Shown here: positions 8,119 to 15,713 of the stretch, piece by piece | Layout of the letters: each line of letters begins with the position of its first letter | Position numbering within the stretch: position 1 is the stretch's first letter | Source: Devosia riboflavina | Lineage (GTDB): Bacteria; Pseudomonadota; Alphaproteobacteria; Rhizobiales; Devosiaceae | NCBI RefSeq assembly: GCF_000743575.1 | Contig: NZ_JQGC01000031.1 | Location: forward strand, 1 to 46,210 | DNA length: 46,210 bases | Reading direction: 5' to 3' | The notes under the pieces: model-generated | Database searches by the model: none | Told to the model about the DNA's origin: nothing | What the model saw: the letters and a program-made list of their open reading frames with translations, nothing else | Translations under genes and position numbers: made by a program

Positions 8119-8483
8119 CAGCGGGCTCGGCCGAAGCCGGCCTCCATGGCGGCGCGATCGGCGGCGAAGAAGTGGTGGCCGATGCGATTGGTCTCGCCGA
8201 CGAAATCGGTGAGGGCCTTGCTGCTGGCCATGGGGGCGGAAATGTCGCCGAGGATCACGAGGCGCATCGAATAGTTCTGGAGTTTCTGGATGAAGTGCCC
8301 GGCGAGTTTGTTGCTGAGGACGAAAAAGTCGGGGTCGAGGCGTGCAACCGGAATGGCAACGGCGTCGACTTCGAGGCCGTAAGTGGCGCCGATGACGTCG
8401 AGCGCGTCCTGCTCGGAGGCGAGCAGCGGCCCGGTCTCGTCGAGCAGCATCACATTGAGGCCATTTATCTTCTCGGTCGCCAA
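8118..8483 (-). CDS. DUF4180 domain protein
   Basis: A 121-residue cytosolic protein matching DUF4180. Hallmarks seen are FFVLSNKLAGHFIQKLQNY, the core strand MRLVILGDIS, SSKALTDFVGETNR and a C-terminal FFAADRAAMEAGF. No biochemical role is established for the family as far as I know. Its stop codon overlaps the rnhB start (TGATG), so the two form a translational pair, but that alone does not indicate function. It is divergent from the exported protein at 8561. Confidence 0.75.
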   Translation of the reverse strand: MATEKINGLNVMLLDETGPLLASEQDALDVIGATYGLEVDAVAIPVARLDPDFFVLSNKLAGHFIQKLQNYSMRLVILGDISAPMASSKALTDFVGETNRIGHHFFAADRAAMEAGFGRAR

Positions 8484-8560
8484 GCCTGTTGTCCTCTGGT
8501 CATCTTTCTGGGGTCACTGATATAAGAGTCTGGCCGGGGGGCAAAGACGAGAGTGTTTTA

Positions 8561-9142
8561 ATGCGCGCTTGTGCCCGCCTTGTTGCCCTGTTGCTGCTCA
8601 CAATTCCGGCAGCGGCCGAACCCTTTCATCATTCTTATGGCGAATGGCGCGAATATTTTCGCGACTGGCTGGCGGCCTGTCCCGACACCATCGTCGAGGA
8701 TTCTCCCGACTATTATGGCTATTCTTGCTTTGCGAGTACCGGCAGCGCGGCAGTAAACAGCGCCAGCCTGCCGGTCTACAAGCTGACGCTGATCCGCAAT
8801 CGACTCGATGGGGATATCGACGTGGCCATCACCGTGGCGGCGGATGAGGGCTCTTATGATGAGAGCCGGCCGATGCGGTTGCTGTTTGCCGGCGATGGGC
8901 CGATGATGCTGGCCATGGGCGAGGAGCTGGAAACACGCTTCAACGTCACCAACCAGTATTTTGTGGCTGATGCCGACCTTGAGGCGCAGTTGATCGAGCG
9001 GATGAAGGAGCGGGCATCGCTCAAACTCATCGTGCCGATGACGGGTGCGGAGCAGCCGGCCGATACCTGGCTATCGCTGCAGGGCGTCATGGCTTCGCTC
9101 GATTTCATGTCGGCCAATGCGCGCAAGGTAAAACAATACTAG
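8561..9142 (+). CDS. Exported hypothetical protein, weakly IalB-like
   Basis: 193 residues starting at ATG 8561. Residues 1-19 form a clear signal peptide (hydrophobic LVALLLLTIPAAA, cleavage after AAA-E). The mature part has FRDWLAACPD and YYGYSCFAST. Two cysteines spaced about 22 apart and a following YKLTLIRNRLDGDIDVAI strand recall the invasion-associated locus B fold (DW..C ... C ... beta strands). The likeness is loose, and no function should be assigned. The stop codon overlaps the convergent kinase gene's stop by two bases. A periplasmic location is likely. Confidence 0.7.
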   Translation: MRACARLVALLLLTIPAAAEPFHHSYGEWREYFRDWLAACPDTIVEDSPDYYGYSCFASTGSAAVNSASLPVYKLTLIRNRLDGDIDVAITVAADEGSYDESRPMRLLFAGDGPMMLAMGEELETRFNVTNQYFVADADLEAQLIERMKERASLKLIVPMTGAEQPADTWLSLQGVMASLDFMSANARKVKQY

Positions 9143-10023
9143 GGGCGCATGGCGAACCAGGCGTCGGCTGCCTCTATCATCGCGGCCATGCCCTCGGCGT
9201 TCTCATGTTCCTCGGCGATTTCCCAGAGGCGGTGAATGTCGGTGAGGAGGGTGATGCGGGCGCGGTCGAGTTCGCGGCCGGTGTGCTGTTCGTAGCTGGC
9301 GATGATGCGCTCAGTGAGGTCGGGCGAGGTCAGGTTGGAATAGATGAATTCCTGGTGCAGCGGACCGAAGCCGGAATCGCCGAAATCGAAGACGCCGCCG
9401 AAGCGGTTTTGCGCGGGATCATAGGCCATGTTCCAGCCGTGGCCGTCAAAGAGCCCATAGGTGACGCCATGGGGATCGGGACCGAGACTGGCAAGCTTTT
9501 CGAGCGCTTTGTCGGCCCAGTGTGCGAGGGCGGGCGGTAGGTGGGGTTCGATGCGTTGGCGGATCGTCTCGGCATCGAGCCATTCCTGCACCGGACCGGC
9601 GCCGGCATTGGCGAGGAGATCGGAATTGATGGCGTGGAGATGGGCATAGAACTGGCCGAGGCGCTCGCCGATCTCGGCGCGCATGCTTTCAGGAACCTTG
9701 GCATAGGCGGCGGGATCGAGGGCGCGGCCGGGCAGTTTGGCGTGAATGGTGTGGGTGACCGGGATGTCGTGGAGGTCCATCTGAGGGACAGGCATCAGGA
9801 CGCGCGGGGCGATGACGGAGAGCAGCAGCACTTCGCGACGGAGCGATTGTTCGGCCACCTCGTGGCGCGGGAATTTTATGATGTAGCGGTTGTCCACATC
9901 GAGGGCGACGCTGTCCCAGCCGTCGGCGAGAATGGTGAAGCGGGCACCGGCAAACTGCGGGTGACCGGCGACGGTCAGTTCGCGCAGCCGTTCCAATGAC
10001 ATGTGGACGGGGATTTCCGGCAC
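9139..10023 (-). CDS. Aminoglycoside phosphotransferase-fold kinase
   Basis: A 294-residue protein of the APH/choline kinase fold. N-lobe: AGARFTILADGWDSVALDVDNRYIIKFPRHEVA, with the ATP-binding Lys in YIIKFP, and a following Glu in SLRREVLLL. C-lobe: YGLFDGHGWNMAYD in the place of the Brenner motif HGDLHPGN; the Asp and Asn are kept but the His is replaced by Phe. The metal-binding stretch is GVFDFGDSG. I chose GTG 10023 because GAGG stands 6 nt upstream; ATG 10002 is the alternative. The substrate is unknown and need not be an antibiotic. It is divergent from the HAD gene at 10090. Confidence 0.82.
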   Translation of the reverse strand: MPEIPVHMSLERLRELTVAGHPQFAGARFTILADGWDSVALDVDNRYIIKFPRHEVAEQSLRREVLLLSVIAPRVLMPVPQMDLHDIPVTHTIHAKLPGRALDPAAYAKVPESMRAEIGERLGQFYAHLHAINSDLLANAGAGPVQEWLDAETIRQRIEPHLPPALAHWADKALEKLASLGPDPHGVTYGLFDGHGWNMAYDPAQNRFGGVFDFGDSGFGPLHQEFIYSNLTSPDLTERIIASYEQHTGRELDRARITLLTDIHRLWEIAEEHENAEGMAAMIEAADAWFAMRP

Positions 10024-10089
10024 AATTTGCCTCGTTGACGACGGGTTGGTCTTGGTGTGCTTTCCCCGGCGATCATCTAGGGATTGCTC

Positions 10090-10782
10090 ATGACTCTCAA
10101 GCCTGGCGCCGGACTGCTCTTTGATATCGATGGAACGCTGGTCGAGAGCGATCCGCTGCATCTCGAAGCGTTTAATCGTGCCTTTGCGCCCTATGGCCAC
10201 CATTTTGACCGCGAGCGCTTTGGGCGGGAATTGCAGGGGCTCGCCAATGAGGCGATCGGCGCGCAGTTTCTGCCGCATGAAACGCCGGAGCGGCAATGGG
10301 AAATCATGATGGAAAAGGAGGCCCTGTTCCGCTCGCTGGCGGCGGAGGGCGTCGAGCCGGTGCATGGGCTTTTTGCGCTGCTCGATTGGGCGGATGCCAT
10401 TGGCTTGCCCGCGGTGGCGGTCACTAATGCGCCGCGGGACAATGCGGAGCAATTGCTTGATAGCATCGGGGCGCGGCACCGGTTCAAGGGGCTGGTGATC
10501 GGAGACGAGCTTGAATTCGGCAAGCCGCATCCGCTGCCCTATCTGGAGGGGCTGCGGATTCTCGGGGCTGATTCTCAGAACTGCGTGGCGTTCGAGGATT
10601 CGCGGACGGGGCTGAAGTCGGCGACTTCGGCGGGGATCGCGACGATCGGGATGGCGACGGGATTGGAGCTGGCGCAACTGCTGGAGGCGGGCGCGACGCT
10701 GGCGGCAAGGGATTACACGGATCCGCACATGTTGGCGTTTATTGCCGAGCGCGTTGGGGCGAGCGAGGCGTTGGGCGCCTGA
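10090..10782 (+). CDS. HAD-superfamily phosphatase/phosphomutase (beta-PGM-like)
   Basis: About 230 residues of HAD subfamily IA. Motif I is LLFDIDGTLVESD (nucleophile and acid/base Asp), motif II AVTNAPRDN, the motif III Lys is in LEFGKPHPLPY, and motif IV is VAFEDSRTGLKSA. An alpha-helical cap follows motif I (HLEAFNRAF..). These hydrolyse or isomerise small phosphorylated sugars or related metabolites, but the substrate cannot be read from sequence. ATG 10090 follows AGGG by about 8 nt. Its divergent neighbour is an APH-fold kinase, so a kinase/phosphatase pairing is possible but speculative. Confidence 0.88.
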   Translation: MTLKPGAGLLFDIDGTLVESDPLHLEAFNRAFAPYGHHFDRERFGRELQGLANEAIGAQFLPHETPERQWEIMMEKEALFRSLAAEGVEPVHGLFALLDWADAIGLPAVAVTNAPRDNAEQLLDSIGARHRFKGLVIGDELEFGKPHPLPYLEGLRILGADSQNCVAFEDSRTGLKSATSAGIATIGMATGLELAQLLEAGATLAARDYTDPHMLAFIAERVGASEALGA

Positions 10783-10783
10783 T

Positions 10784-10866
10784 CGTCGTTATTGCGGGGT
10801 TGGTCCCGGCAATCCACTTTCGCGGTGGCATGGACCACCGGGACAAGCCCGGTGGTGACGATGGAG
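10784..10866. repeat. Palindromic intergenic repeat (ACCACCGGG type)
   Basis: A perfect 9-bp inverted repeat ACCACCGGG / CCCGGTGGT (10834-10842 and 10848-10856, loop ACAAG) follows the HAD gene. The flanks at 10784-10833 hold further GGTCCCGGCAATCC-type C/G blocks. It is next to, but distinct from, the family B element at 10905. It may act as a transcript end. Confidence 0.6.
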
Positions 10867-10904
10867 GGGAGAGGGTTGGTCCCAACCGCTTCTCAGCCAC
10901 CGGC

Positions 10905-10974
10905 TGTCATCCCGGCGAAGGCCGGGATCCATCTTGAGATCTCTGGATGGGCCCCGGCCTTCGCCGGGGTGACA
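10905..10974. repeat. Palindromic intergenic repeat, family B, copy 1
   Basis: A pair of hairpins, TGTCATCCCGGCGAAGGCCG and its near reverse complement ending CCGGGGTGACA, joined by an ATCTTGAGAT spacer. The whole 70 bp is itself an imperfect inverted repeat. A second copy in the opposite orientation is at 29443-29512. Confidence 0.85.
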
Positions 10975-11011
10975 ATCGAGAGTGAATGCGTGTCAGAGCG
11001 ATGGGAAGAGC

Positions 11012-12160
11012 CTAGAACAAGCTCATCTGCTTGCTCTCCAGCGTTGGTGGCACGAAGAGGTCGGTGCGGAGGCCCGGCAGTTTCGTGTCGAGGCCATAGC
11101 GTTCGCGAGCCTTGTCAAAGCGCTGACGGAGGAGCGTCGCATAGGGGCCTTCGCCGGTCATTCTCGTGCCGAAGCGGGAGTCATAATCCCGCCCCCCGCG
11201 AGTGTCGCGGACGAGGGCGAGGACGTGACGGACGCGATCCGGGAAATGGCGCAGGAGCCATTCGCGAAATACGTCGCGGACTTCGCCGGGGAGGCGGAGG
11301 AGGATCATCGAGGCGGCGAGGGCGCCCTGGGCTTTACCGGCATCAAGGATGCGTTCGAGTTCCATGTCGTTGATGGCCGGGATCATCGGCGAGGCAAAAA
11401 TGGCGGTGGGTACGCCCGCCTCGCTGAGGGCGCGGATGGCTTCGAGGCGTCTTGCGGGCGAGGAGGCGCGAGGCTCCATCTTGCGGCTCAGCTTGTGATC
11501 CATGGAAGTCACCGAAATGGCGACCTTGGCAAGACCGAGCTTTGCCAATTCGGTGAGCAGGTCGAGATCGCGAAGAATCAGCGCCGATTTGGTGGTGATC
11601 ATCACCGGATGGCGGGTTTCGAGCATGACTTCCAGAATGCCGCGGGTGAGCTGGTGCTTGCGCTCGGAGGGCTGATAGGGGTCGGTATTGGTGCCCATGG
11701 CAATGGGTTTGGGGCGATAGGACTTTGCGCCCAGTTCGTTGCGCAGGGCTTCGACGGCATTGGTCTTGACGTAGATTTCGCGCTCGAAATCGACACCGGC
11801 GGAATGGCCGAGATAGGCGTGGGTCGGGCGGGCATAGCAATAGGAACAGCCGTGCTCGCAGCCGCGATAGGCATTGATCGAGCGCTCGAAACCGATATCG
11901 GGGCTGTCATTGGTGGTGATGATGCTCTTGGCGCGCTCGGCATGTTCCACCGTTTCGGTCATGGGCAGGGCTTCGACGACGCCCCAGCCATCATCGAAAT
12001 TTTCGCGTGCATGCGTCTCGAAGCGCCCGGTGTGGTTCGACTGGGCGCCGCGGCCGCGGATGCGGTCGGAATTGAGCAGTTCGCGCCGCGCGAGATCAGC
12101 GTCGCGGCTCTGGCTGAGACGTTCGAGGGCTTCGAAGCTGGGGGCCTGATAAAGGGCCAT
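11012..12160 (-). CDS. PA0069-family (SplB-like) radical SAM protein
   Basis: A 382-residue radical SAM enzyme. The cluster motif CEHGCSYC has the spacing C-x3-C-x2-C, and it is followed by YARPTHAYLG. Other family landmarks are RGRGAQSNHTGRFE near the N-terminus, IAMGTNTDPYQPSER, VMITTKSALILRD, and a Phe-rich C-terminus ending ESKQMSLF. Members are annotated PA0069 or Rv2578c family and are related to spore photoproduct lyase, but their reaction is unknown. I chose ATG 12160 (AGGAG 7-8 nt upstream). The promoter carries two LexA-type boxes, which suggests DNA-damage induction and therefore a repair-related job; that is inference. Confidence 0.88.
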   Translation of the reverse strand: MALYQAPSFEALERLSQSRDADLARRELLNSDRIRGRGAQSNHTGRFETHARENFDDGWGVVEALPMTETVEHAERAKSIITTNDSPDIGFERSINAYRGCEHGCSYCYARPTHAYLGHSAGVDFEREIYVKTNAVEALRNELGAKSYRPKPIAMGTNTDPYQPSERKHQLTRGILEVMLETRHPVMITTKSALILRDLDLLTELAKLGLAKVAISVTSMDHKLSRKMEPRASSPARRLEAIRALSEAGVPTAIFASPMIPAINDMELERILDAGKAQGALAASMILLRLPGEVRDVFREWLLRHFPDRVRHVLALVRDTRGGRDYDSRFGTRMTGEGPYATLLRQRFDKARERYGLDTKLPGLRTDLFVPPTLESKQMSLF

Positions 12161-12217
12161 GGCATATCTCCTGCTGTCTCCGCCGCGATCTGGAATCGAC
12201 CTCGTCGGCACGTTCCA

Positions 12218-12246
12218 AATCTAGCAATCGAATGAGAACACAACAA
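12218..12246 (-). promoter_or_regulatory. Promoter of the radical SAM gene
   Basis: On the minus strand: -35 TTGTTG (12241-12246), 17-bp spacer, -10 TAGATT (12218-12223), about 58 bp before ATG 12160. The LexA-type box at 12236-12250 covers the -35 hexamer, the position expected for repression. Confidence 0.6.
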
Positions 12247-12268
12247 GAACGATGTTCGAATTTTGTTC
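12236..12268. promoter_or_regulatory. Two LexA (SOS) boxes, alphaproteobacterial type
   Basis: GAAC-N7-GAAC at 12236-12250 and GTTC-N7-GTTC at 12254-12268 are both exact matches to the alphaproteobacterial LexA motif GTTC-N7-GTTC. They are separated by 3 bp and arranged head to head. The first overlaps the -35 of the radical SAM gene. The drug exporter start is 268 bp away in the other direction. Confidence 0.75.
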
Positions 12269-12362
12269 TCAAATTTTTGTCGTGCATTGCAGCCTTGCGC
12301 GGATTGGGACTGGACGGAGCGGCGCCGTGCGCCTACGAAGGCTGCCCCCGAAAATGGGGCGC

Positions 12363-12419
12363 ATTAGTTAAGCATAATATTTAGCATTGACCGCCAATCC
12401 CTCCGGGGATTAGTTAAGC
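12363..12419 (+). promoter_or_regulatory. Direct-repeat operator and candidate promoter of the MFS exporter
   Basis: ATTAGTTAAGC occurs exactly twice, at 12363-12373 and 12409-12419. A possible promoter is -35 TTGACC (12387-12392), 17-bp spacer, -10 TTAGTT (12410-12415), so the second copy would cover the -10. This is the kind of arrangement used by a repressor or activator of an efflux gene. The regulator is not in the window. The rest of the 376-bp gap (12161-12536) holds the LexA boxes and nothing else I recognise. Confidence 0.45.
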
Positions 12420-12536
12420 GCGGTCTGAACTGATGGCTGCTGACAGGCCTTGTCGCAGAGAAATTGGAAAGCGCTGTCGAACTCAGGCGATGCCATGCGT
12501 CGCACGGGTGTCACGCGCTTTAGTGAGGGTATGGAC

Positions 12537-14018
12537 ATGACGACAGACACAGCAACATTCGACGCGCTCCCCCAAAGCGCTCCCCATCATCCTGACAATG
12601 CGGCGCGCAACCGGTTGGTCATCGGGCTTCTGCTCGTGTCCACCTTTGTGGTGTTCCTCAACGAAACCATCATGAGCGTGGCCATCCCGCACCTGATGAC
12701 CGATCTCGGCGTGACGGCGAGCCTCGCGCAATGGCTGACTACTGCCTTTCTGCTGACCATGGCTGTCGTGATCCCGATCACCGGCTTCCTGTTGCAGCGC
12801 CTCAATACGCGGCCGATCTTCATGGTCGCCATGTCGGTCTTCGCGGCCGGCACGCTGATCTGCGCGGTTTCCCCTGGCATTGAGCTTCTTATTGTTGGCC
12901 GCGTGGTGCAGGCCGTCGGTACGGCCATCATGATGCCGCTGCTGATGACCACCGTGATGTCGCTGGTGCCGCCGGAAGGCCGCGGCAAGGTCATGGGCAA
13001 TATCTCCATCGTCATGTCGGTGGCTCCGGCCATCGGCCCGACGATTGGTGGTTTCATCCTGGCCCATTTCGACTGGCGCTTCATGTTCTATTTCACCCTG
13101 CCCATCGCCATCCTGGCGCTGGTGCTGGGCGCCAGCCGCATCCGCAATGTTTCGACCCCGCGCTATGCGCCGCTCGACGTGCTCTCGGTAATTCTCTCGG
13201 CCTTTGCCTTTGGCGGTCTCGTCTATGGTCTTTCGAGCCTGGGCGAAGGTGCGGAGCATGGTTCGGCCATTCCGGCATGGGCGCCGATTGCCGTGGGTCT
13301 CGTTTCCATGGCGGTTTTCGTCTGGCGCCAGTTTGGCCTCCAGAACGATGACAAGGCGCTGCTCGACCTGCGCACGCTGCAGCACAAGAACTATACCTTT
13401 GCCCTGATCACCATGGCGGTTGCCATGGTGGCGCTGCTCGGTAGCTCGATCCTGCTGCCGATCTATACGCAGAAGGTTTTGGGACTCGATACCCTGCAGA
13501 CCGGCATGCTGCTGCTGCCGGGTGGCTTGCTCATGGGTGTGCTGGGCCCGGTTGTCGGTCGGCTCTATGACCGTGTTGGTCCGAAGCCCTTGCTGGTGCC
13601 GGGTGTCATTGCGGTTTCGGCCGTGATGTGGGCGCTGACGCTGGTCAGCCAGCATACCCCGGTCTGGGCCGTGGTTGCCGGGCACATCGTGCTCAGCGTG
13701 GGCCTGGCGTTCACCTTCACCCCGCTCTTCACCTCGTCGATGAGCTCGGTGCCGCCAAAGTTCTACTCGCATGCCAGCGCCATTCTGGGCTCTGTGCAGC
13801 AGGTGGCCGGTGCGGCTGGTATCGCGCTCTTTGTGGCGGTGATGAGCCTCCAGACGGCGGCAGGTGCTGCGGCAGGCCTCGATGCGGTGGATGCATTGGC
13901 AGCGGGTATTCGCGGCGGGTTCCTCTGCGGCGCCATCGTGTCGCTGCTGATGATCGTTGCGGCCTTCTTCGTGAAGCGGCCGGAAGGCGGTCACGGCGGC
14001 CCGGCAATGGGTCACTGA
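12537..14018 (+). CDS. DHA2-family (EmrB/QacA-type) MFS drug exporter
   Basis: A 493-residue, probably 14-helix proton-driven efflux pump in the inner membrane. Seen: TFVVFLNETIMSVAIPHLMTDL (helix 1 with motif D1-like residues), QWLTTAFLLTMAVVIPITGFL (helix 2), RVVQAVGTAIMMPLLMT (motif B region with Arg) and GPTIGGFILAHFDWRFMFY (motif C and the conserved WRF/F of DHA2 pumps). The C-terminus ends RPEGGHGGPAMGH. I chose ATG 12537 because GAGGGT precedes it by about 6 nt. ATG 12531 is too close to the Shine-Dalgarno. No membrane-fusion partner gene is adjacent. It is followed by a strong terminator. Substrates cannot be predicted. Confidence 0.92.
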   Translation: MTTDTATFDALPQSAPHHPDNAARNRLVIGLLLVSTFVVFLNETIMSVAIPHLMTDLGVTASLAQWLTTAFLLTMAVVIPITGFLLQRLNTRPIFMVAMSVFAAGTLICAVSPGIELLIVGRVVQAVGTAIMMPLLMTTVMSLVPPEGRGKVMGNISIVMSVAPAIGPTIGGFILAHFDWRFMFYFTLPIAILALVLGASRIRNVSTPRYAPLDVLSVILSAFAFGGLVYGLSSLGEGAEHGSAIPAWAPIAVGLVSMAVFVWRQFGLQNDDKALLDLRTLQHKNYTFALITMAVAMVALLGSSILLPIYTQKVLGLDTLQTGMLLLPGGLLMGVLGPVVGRLYDRVGPKPLLVPGVIAVSAVMWALTLVSQHTPVWAVVAGHIVLSVGLAFTFTPLFTSSMSSVPPKFYSHASAILGSVQQVAGAAGIALFVAVMSLQTAAGAAAGLDAVDALAAGIRGGFLCGAIVSLLMIVAAFFVKRPEGGHGGPAMGH

Positions 14019-14032
14019 TAGGAATGAGAAAA

Positions 14033-14057
14033 GGCCGGGCGATTGCCCGGCCTTTTT
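14033..14057 (+). terminator. Rho-independent terminator of the MFS exporter
   Basis: A perfect 8-bp stem GGCCGGGC / GCCCGGCC (14033-14040 with 14045-14052), 4-nt loop GATT, then TTTTT. It lies 15 bp after the stop codon. An A tract on the left could let it work in both directions. Confidence 0.92.
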
Positions 14058-14084
14058 GTTTGGCTGTGCACGCCCAACCACTCG

Positions 14085-14152
14085 GTGTCATCCCCGCGAA
14101 AGCGGGGATCTCGGTTCTGAAACAGAGGTTCCCGCTTTCGCGGGAATGACAC
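14085..14152. repeat. Palindromic intergenic repeat, family A, copy 1
   Basis: Begins GTGTCATCCCCGCGAAAGCG and ends with the inverted arm CGCTTTCGCGGGAATGACAC, with a CTGAAACAGAG linker. Other copies are at 18678-18749 and, as a half element, 36211-36242. It lies between convergent genes. Confidence 0.85.
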
Positions 14153-14168
14153 GGTGGGGAGGAGAGTT

Positions 14169-14765
14169 CTAGGCAAACAGCTTGCCCAGGAACTTTGCCG
14201 CTTCACCAACGCCTTCTGCGGATACCGAGTGGCCAAGGCCTGGTTGGATGAAGCTGCTCACAGCGACCCCATGGGGCGAGAGTTTTGCTTCGGCGTTTGT
14301 GACCTCCGCGACGGGCATCATGTGATCTTCGGTGCCGTGTATCAGCAGTAGTTTTGAGCCCTTCACCGGCTCTAGTGGCTCGGGCGATGCCAGGCGGCCG
14401 GAGAAGGCGACGACGCCGGCGACGGGCCAGCGGCCCGAGGCAATGGCGTCGAGGGCCATGATGGAGCCTTGGGAAAAGCCGACCAGCGCGACTCGATCGA
14501 GGCGACCGGCAAAGCCTTCGCGGCCGATGATATCCGAGAGGATGGCATCGAAGGCCGGCCGTGCCGCGGCGACGCGGGCGGGGCGGTTTTCGGTGGTGAC
14601 GCCGGTGACGCAGAACCACTGGTGGCCGGCGTTGAAGCGGCCGGGGCCATCGGGGCTGACGAACTTTGTGTTCGGCAGCGCAGGGGCGAGGGCCGAAGCG
14701 AGGCCACCAATATCGGCGCCGGAACTGCCGACGCCGTGGAGGAGAATGACGAGGCTGTCGCTCAT
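14169..14765 (-). CDS. Alpha/beta hydrolase, phospholipase/carboxylesterase family (MhqD/YpfH-like)
   Basis: A 198-residue esterase of the abhydrolase_2 family. The catalytic triad is readable: Ser98 in GFSQGS, Asp147 in HGTEDHMMP and His179 in GLGHS. The oxyanion region is ILLHGVGSSG at residues 7-16. It starts inside the stop codon of the glutathionyl-hydroquinone reductase-like gene (ATGA overlap), so it is the last gene of the three-gene unit. In Bacillus subtilis the related MhqD sits with ring-cleaving dioxygenase-like genes in the methylhydroquinone response. By analogy a quinone-stress role is likely here, but the substrate is unknown. Confidence 0.9.
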   Translation of the reverse strand: MSDSLVILLHGVGSSGADIGGLASALAPALPNTKFVSPDGPGRFNAGHQWFCVTGVTTENRPARVAAARPAFDAILSDIIGREGFAGRLDRVALVGFSQGSIMALDAIASGRWPVAGVVAFSGRLASPEPLEPVKGSKLLLIHGTEDHMMPVAEVTNAEAKLSPHGVAVSSFIQPGLGHSVSAEGVGEAAKFLGKLFA

Positions 14766-15712
14766 GCAGCCACCTCATAAAGTCCCGGGATATTCGGGCC
14801 GCGGGGGACGATGCCGTTGGGATTGAGCGACTTGATGGAATAGTAGCCGCGCTTGATGTGGTCGATGTTTACGGTCTCGCGGATGCCGGGAATGTCGAGC
14901 AAGCGCAGCATATAGGCCTGCAGGTTCTGGTAGTCGGCGATACGCTTCAAATTGGTCTTGAAGAGGCCGTGATAGGCGGCGTCGAACCGGACTAGGGTCA
15001 CGAAGGCGCGGATGTCGGTTTCGGTCAGCGCGTCGCCGAAGAGGAATTTCTTGCCTTCGAGGCGGGCTTCGAGCGCGTCGAGGGCCGCGAAGACATCGGC
15101 ATAGGCTTCGTCATAGGCGAGCTGGGTAGTCGCGAAACCGGCGCGATAGACTCCGTTGTTGAGGCGCGGATAGATGTAGTCGTTGAGCGCGTCGATCTCC
15201 GGGCGGAGGGCTTCGGGATAGAGGTCGTATTCGGATGAGGCGAGGTCGCCAAAGCCGGAATTGAGCATGCGCAGGATATCGGCGCTCTCATTGTTGACGA
15301 TGGTGTTTTGCTTTTTGTCCCACAGCACCGGCACGGTAGCGCGGCCGCTGACGGTCGGGTCGGCCGCGGTATAGATTTCGTGCATATAGGTCGCGCCATT
15401 GATCGGGTCGGGCGTTGCAAAGCGCCAGCCTTCGTCGGTCAGTTCGGGTTCGACGACGGACATGGAGATGACGTCGTTGAGACCTTTCAGGGTGCGGCCG
15501 ATTATGGTGCGGGAGGCCCAGGGGCAGATCAGGGCGACATAGAGGTGATAGCGGCCGGCTTCGGCCTTGAAGCCAGCTTCACCGGTCGGGCCGGCGCTGC
15601 CGTCGGGTGTGATCCAGTTGCGGAAGGACGAGGTCTGGCGCACGAAGCCGCCCTTGGCGTCGATGCCCTGCACTGGTTGCCAGTTGGCAGTCCACTTTCC
15701 GTTGACGAGCAT
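14762..15712 (-). CDS. Glutathionyl-hydroquinone reductase-like GST (YqjG/ECM4, Xi class)
   Basis: A 316-residue Xi-class glutathione transferase, a family that reduces glutathionyl-hydroquinones to hydroquinones. The catalytic Cys63 is in ALICPWASRT, with the CPW signature of the family. A thioredoxin-like N-domain contains TVPVLWDKK and the glutathione-binding NNESADI. The helical C-domain has GVYRAGFATTQLAYDEA and, near the end, IKRGYYSIKSLNPNGIVPRGP, also family-typical. ATG 15712 is one base after the upstream gene's stop, and its own stop overlaps the esterase start. It is cytosolic. A longer frame to 15922 is a shadow of the upstream gene. Confidence 0.92.
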   Translation of the reverse strand: MLVNGKWTANWQPVQGIDAKGGFVRQTSSFRNWITPDGSAGPTGEAGFKAEAGRYHLYVALICPWASRTIIGRTLKGLNDVISMSVVEPELTDEGWRFATPDPINGATYMHEIYTAADPTVSGRATVPVLWDKKQNTIVNNESADILRMLNSGFGDLASSEYDLYPEALRPEIDALNDYIYPRLNNGVYRAGFATTQLAYDEAYADVFAALDALEARLEGKKFLFGDALTETDIRAFVTLVRFDAAYHGLFKTNLKRIADYQNLQAYMLRLLDIPGIRETVNIDHIKRGYYSIKSLNPNGIVPRGPNIPGLYEVAA

Positions 15713-15713
15713 T

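Noticed and set aside
9139..10728. 529-codon frame extending the APH-fold kinase upstream
   Set aside because: The extra 235 codons are antisense to the HAD hydrolase. A GTG with a good Shine-Dalgarno gives a normal-length kinase.
10784..10974. Possible CRISPR array after the HAD gene
   Set aside because: Repeats are inverted hairpins of two kinds, not direct repeats with equal spacers, and no cas gene is present.
12483..14081. 532-codon minus-strand frame opposite the MFS exporter
   Set aside because: Antisense of hydrophobic codons yields a His/Arg/Asp-rich polypeptide with no fold signature.
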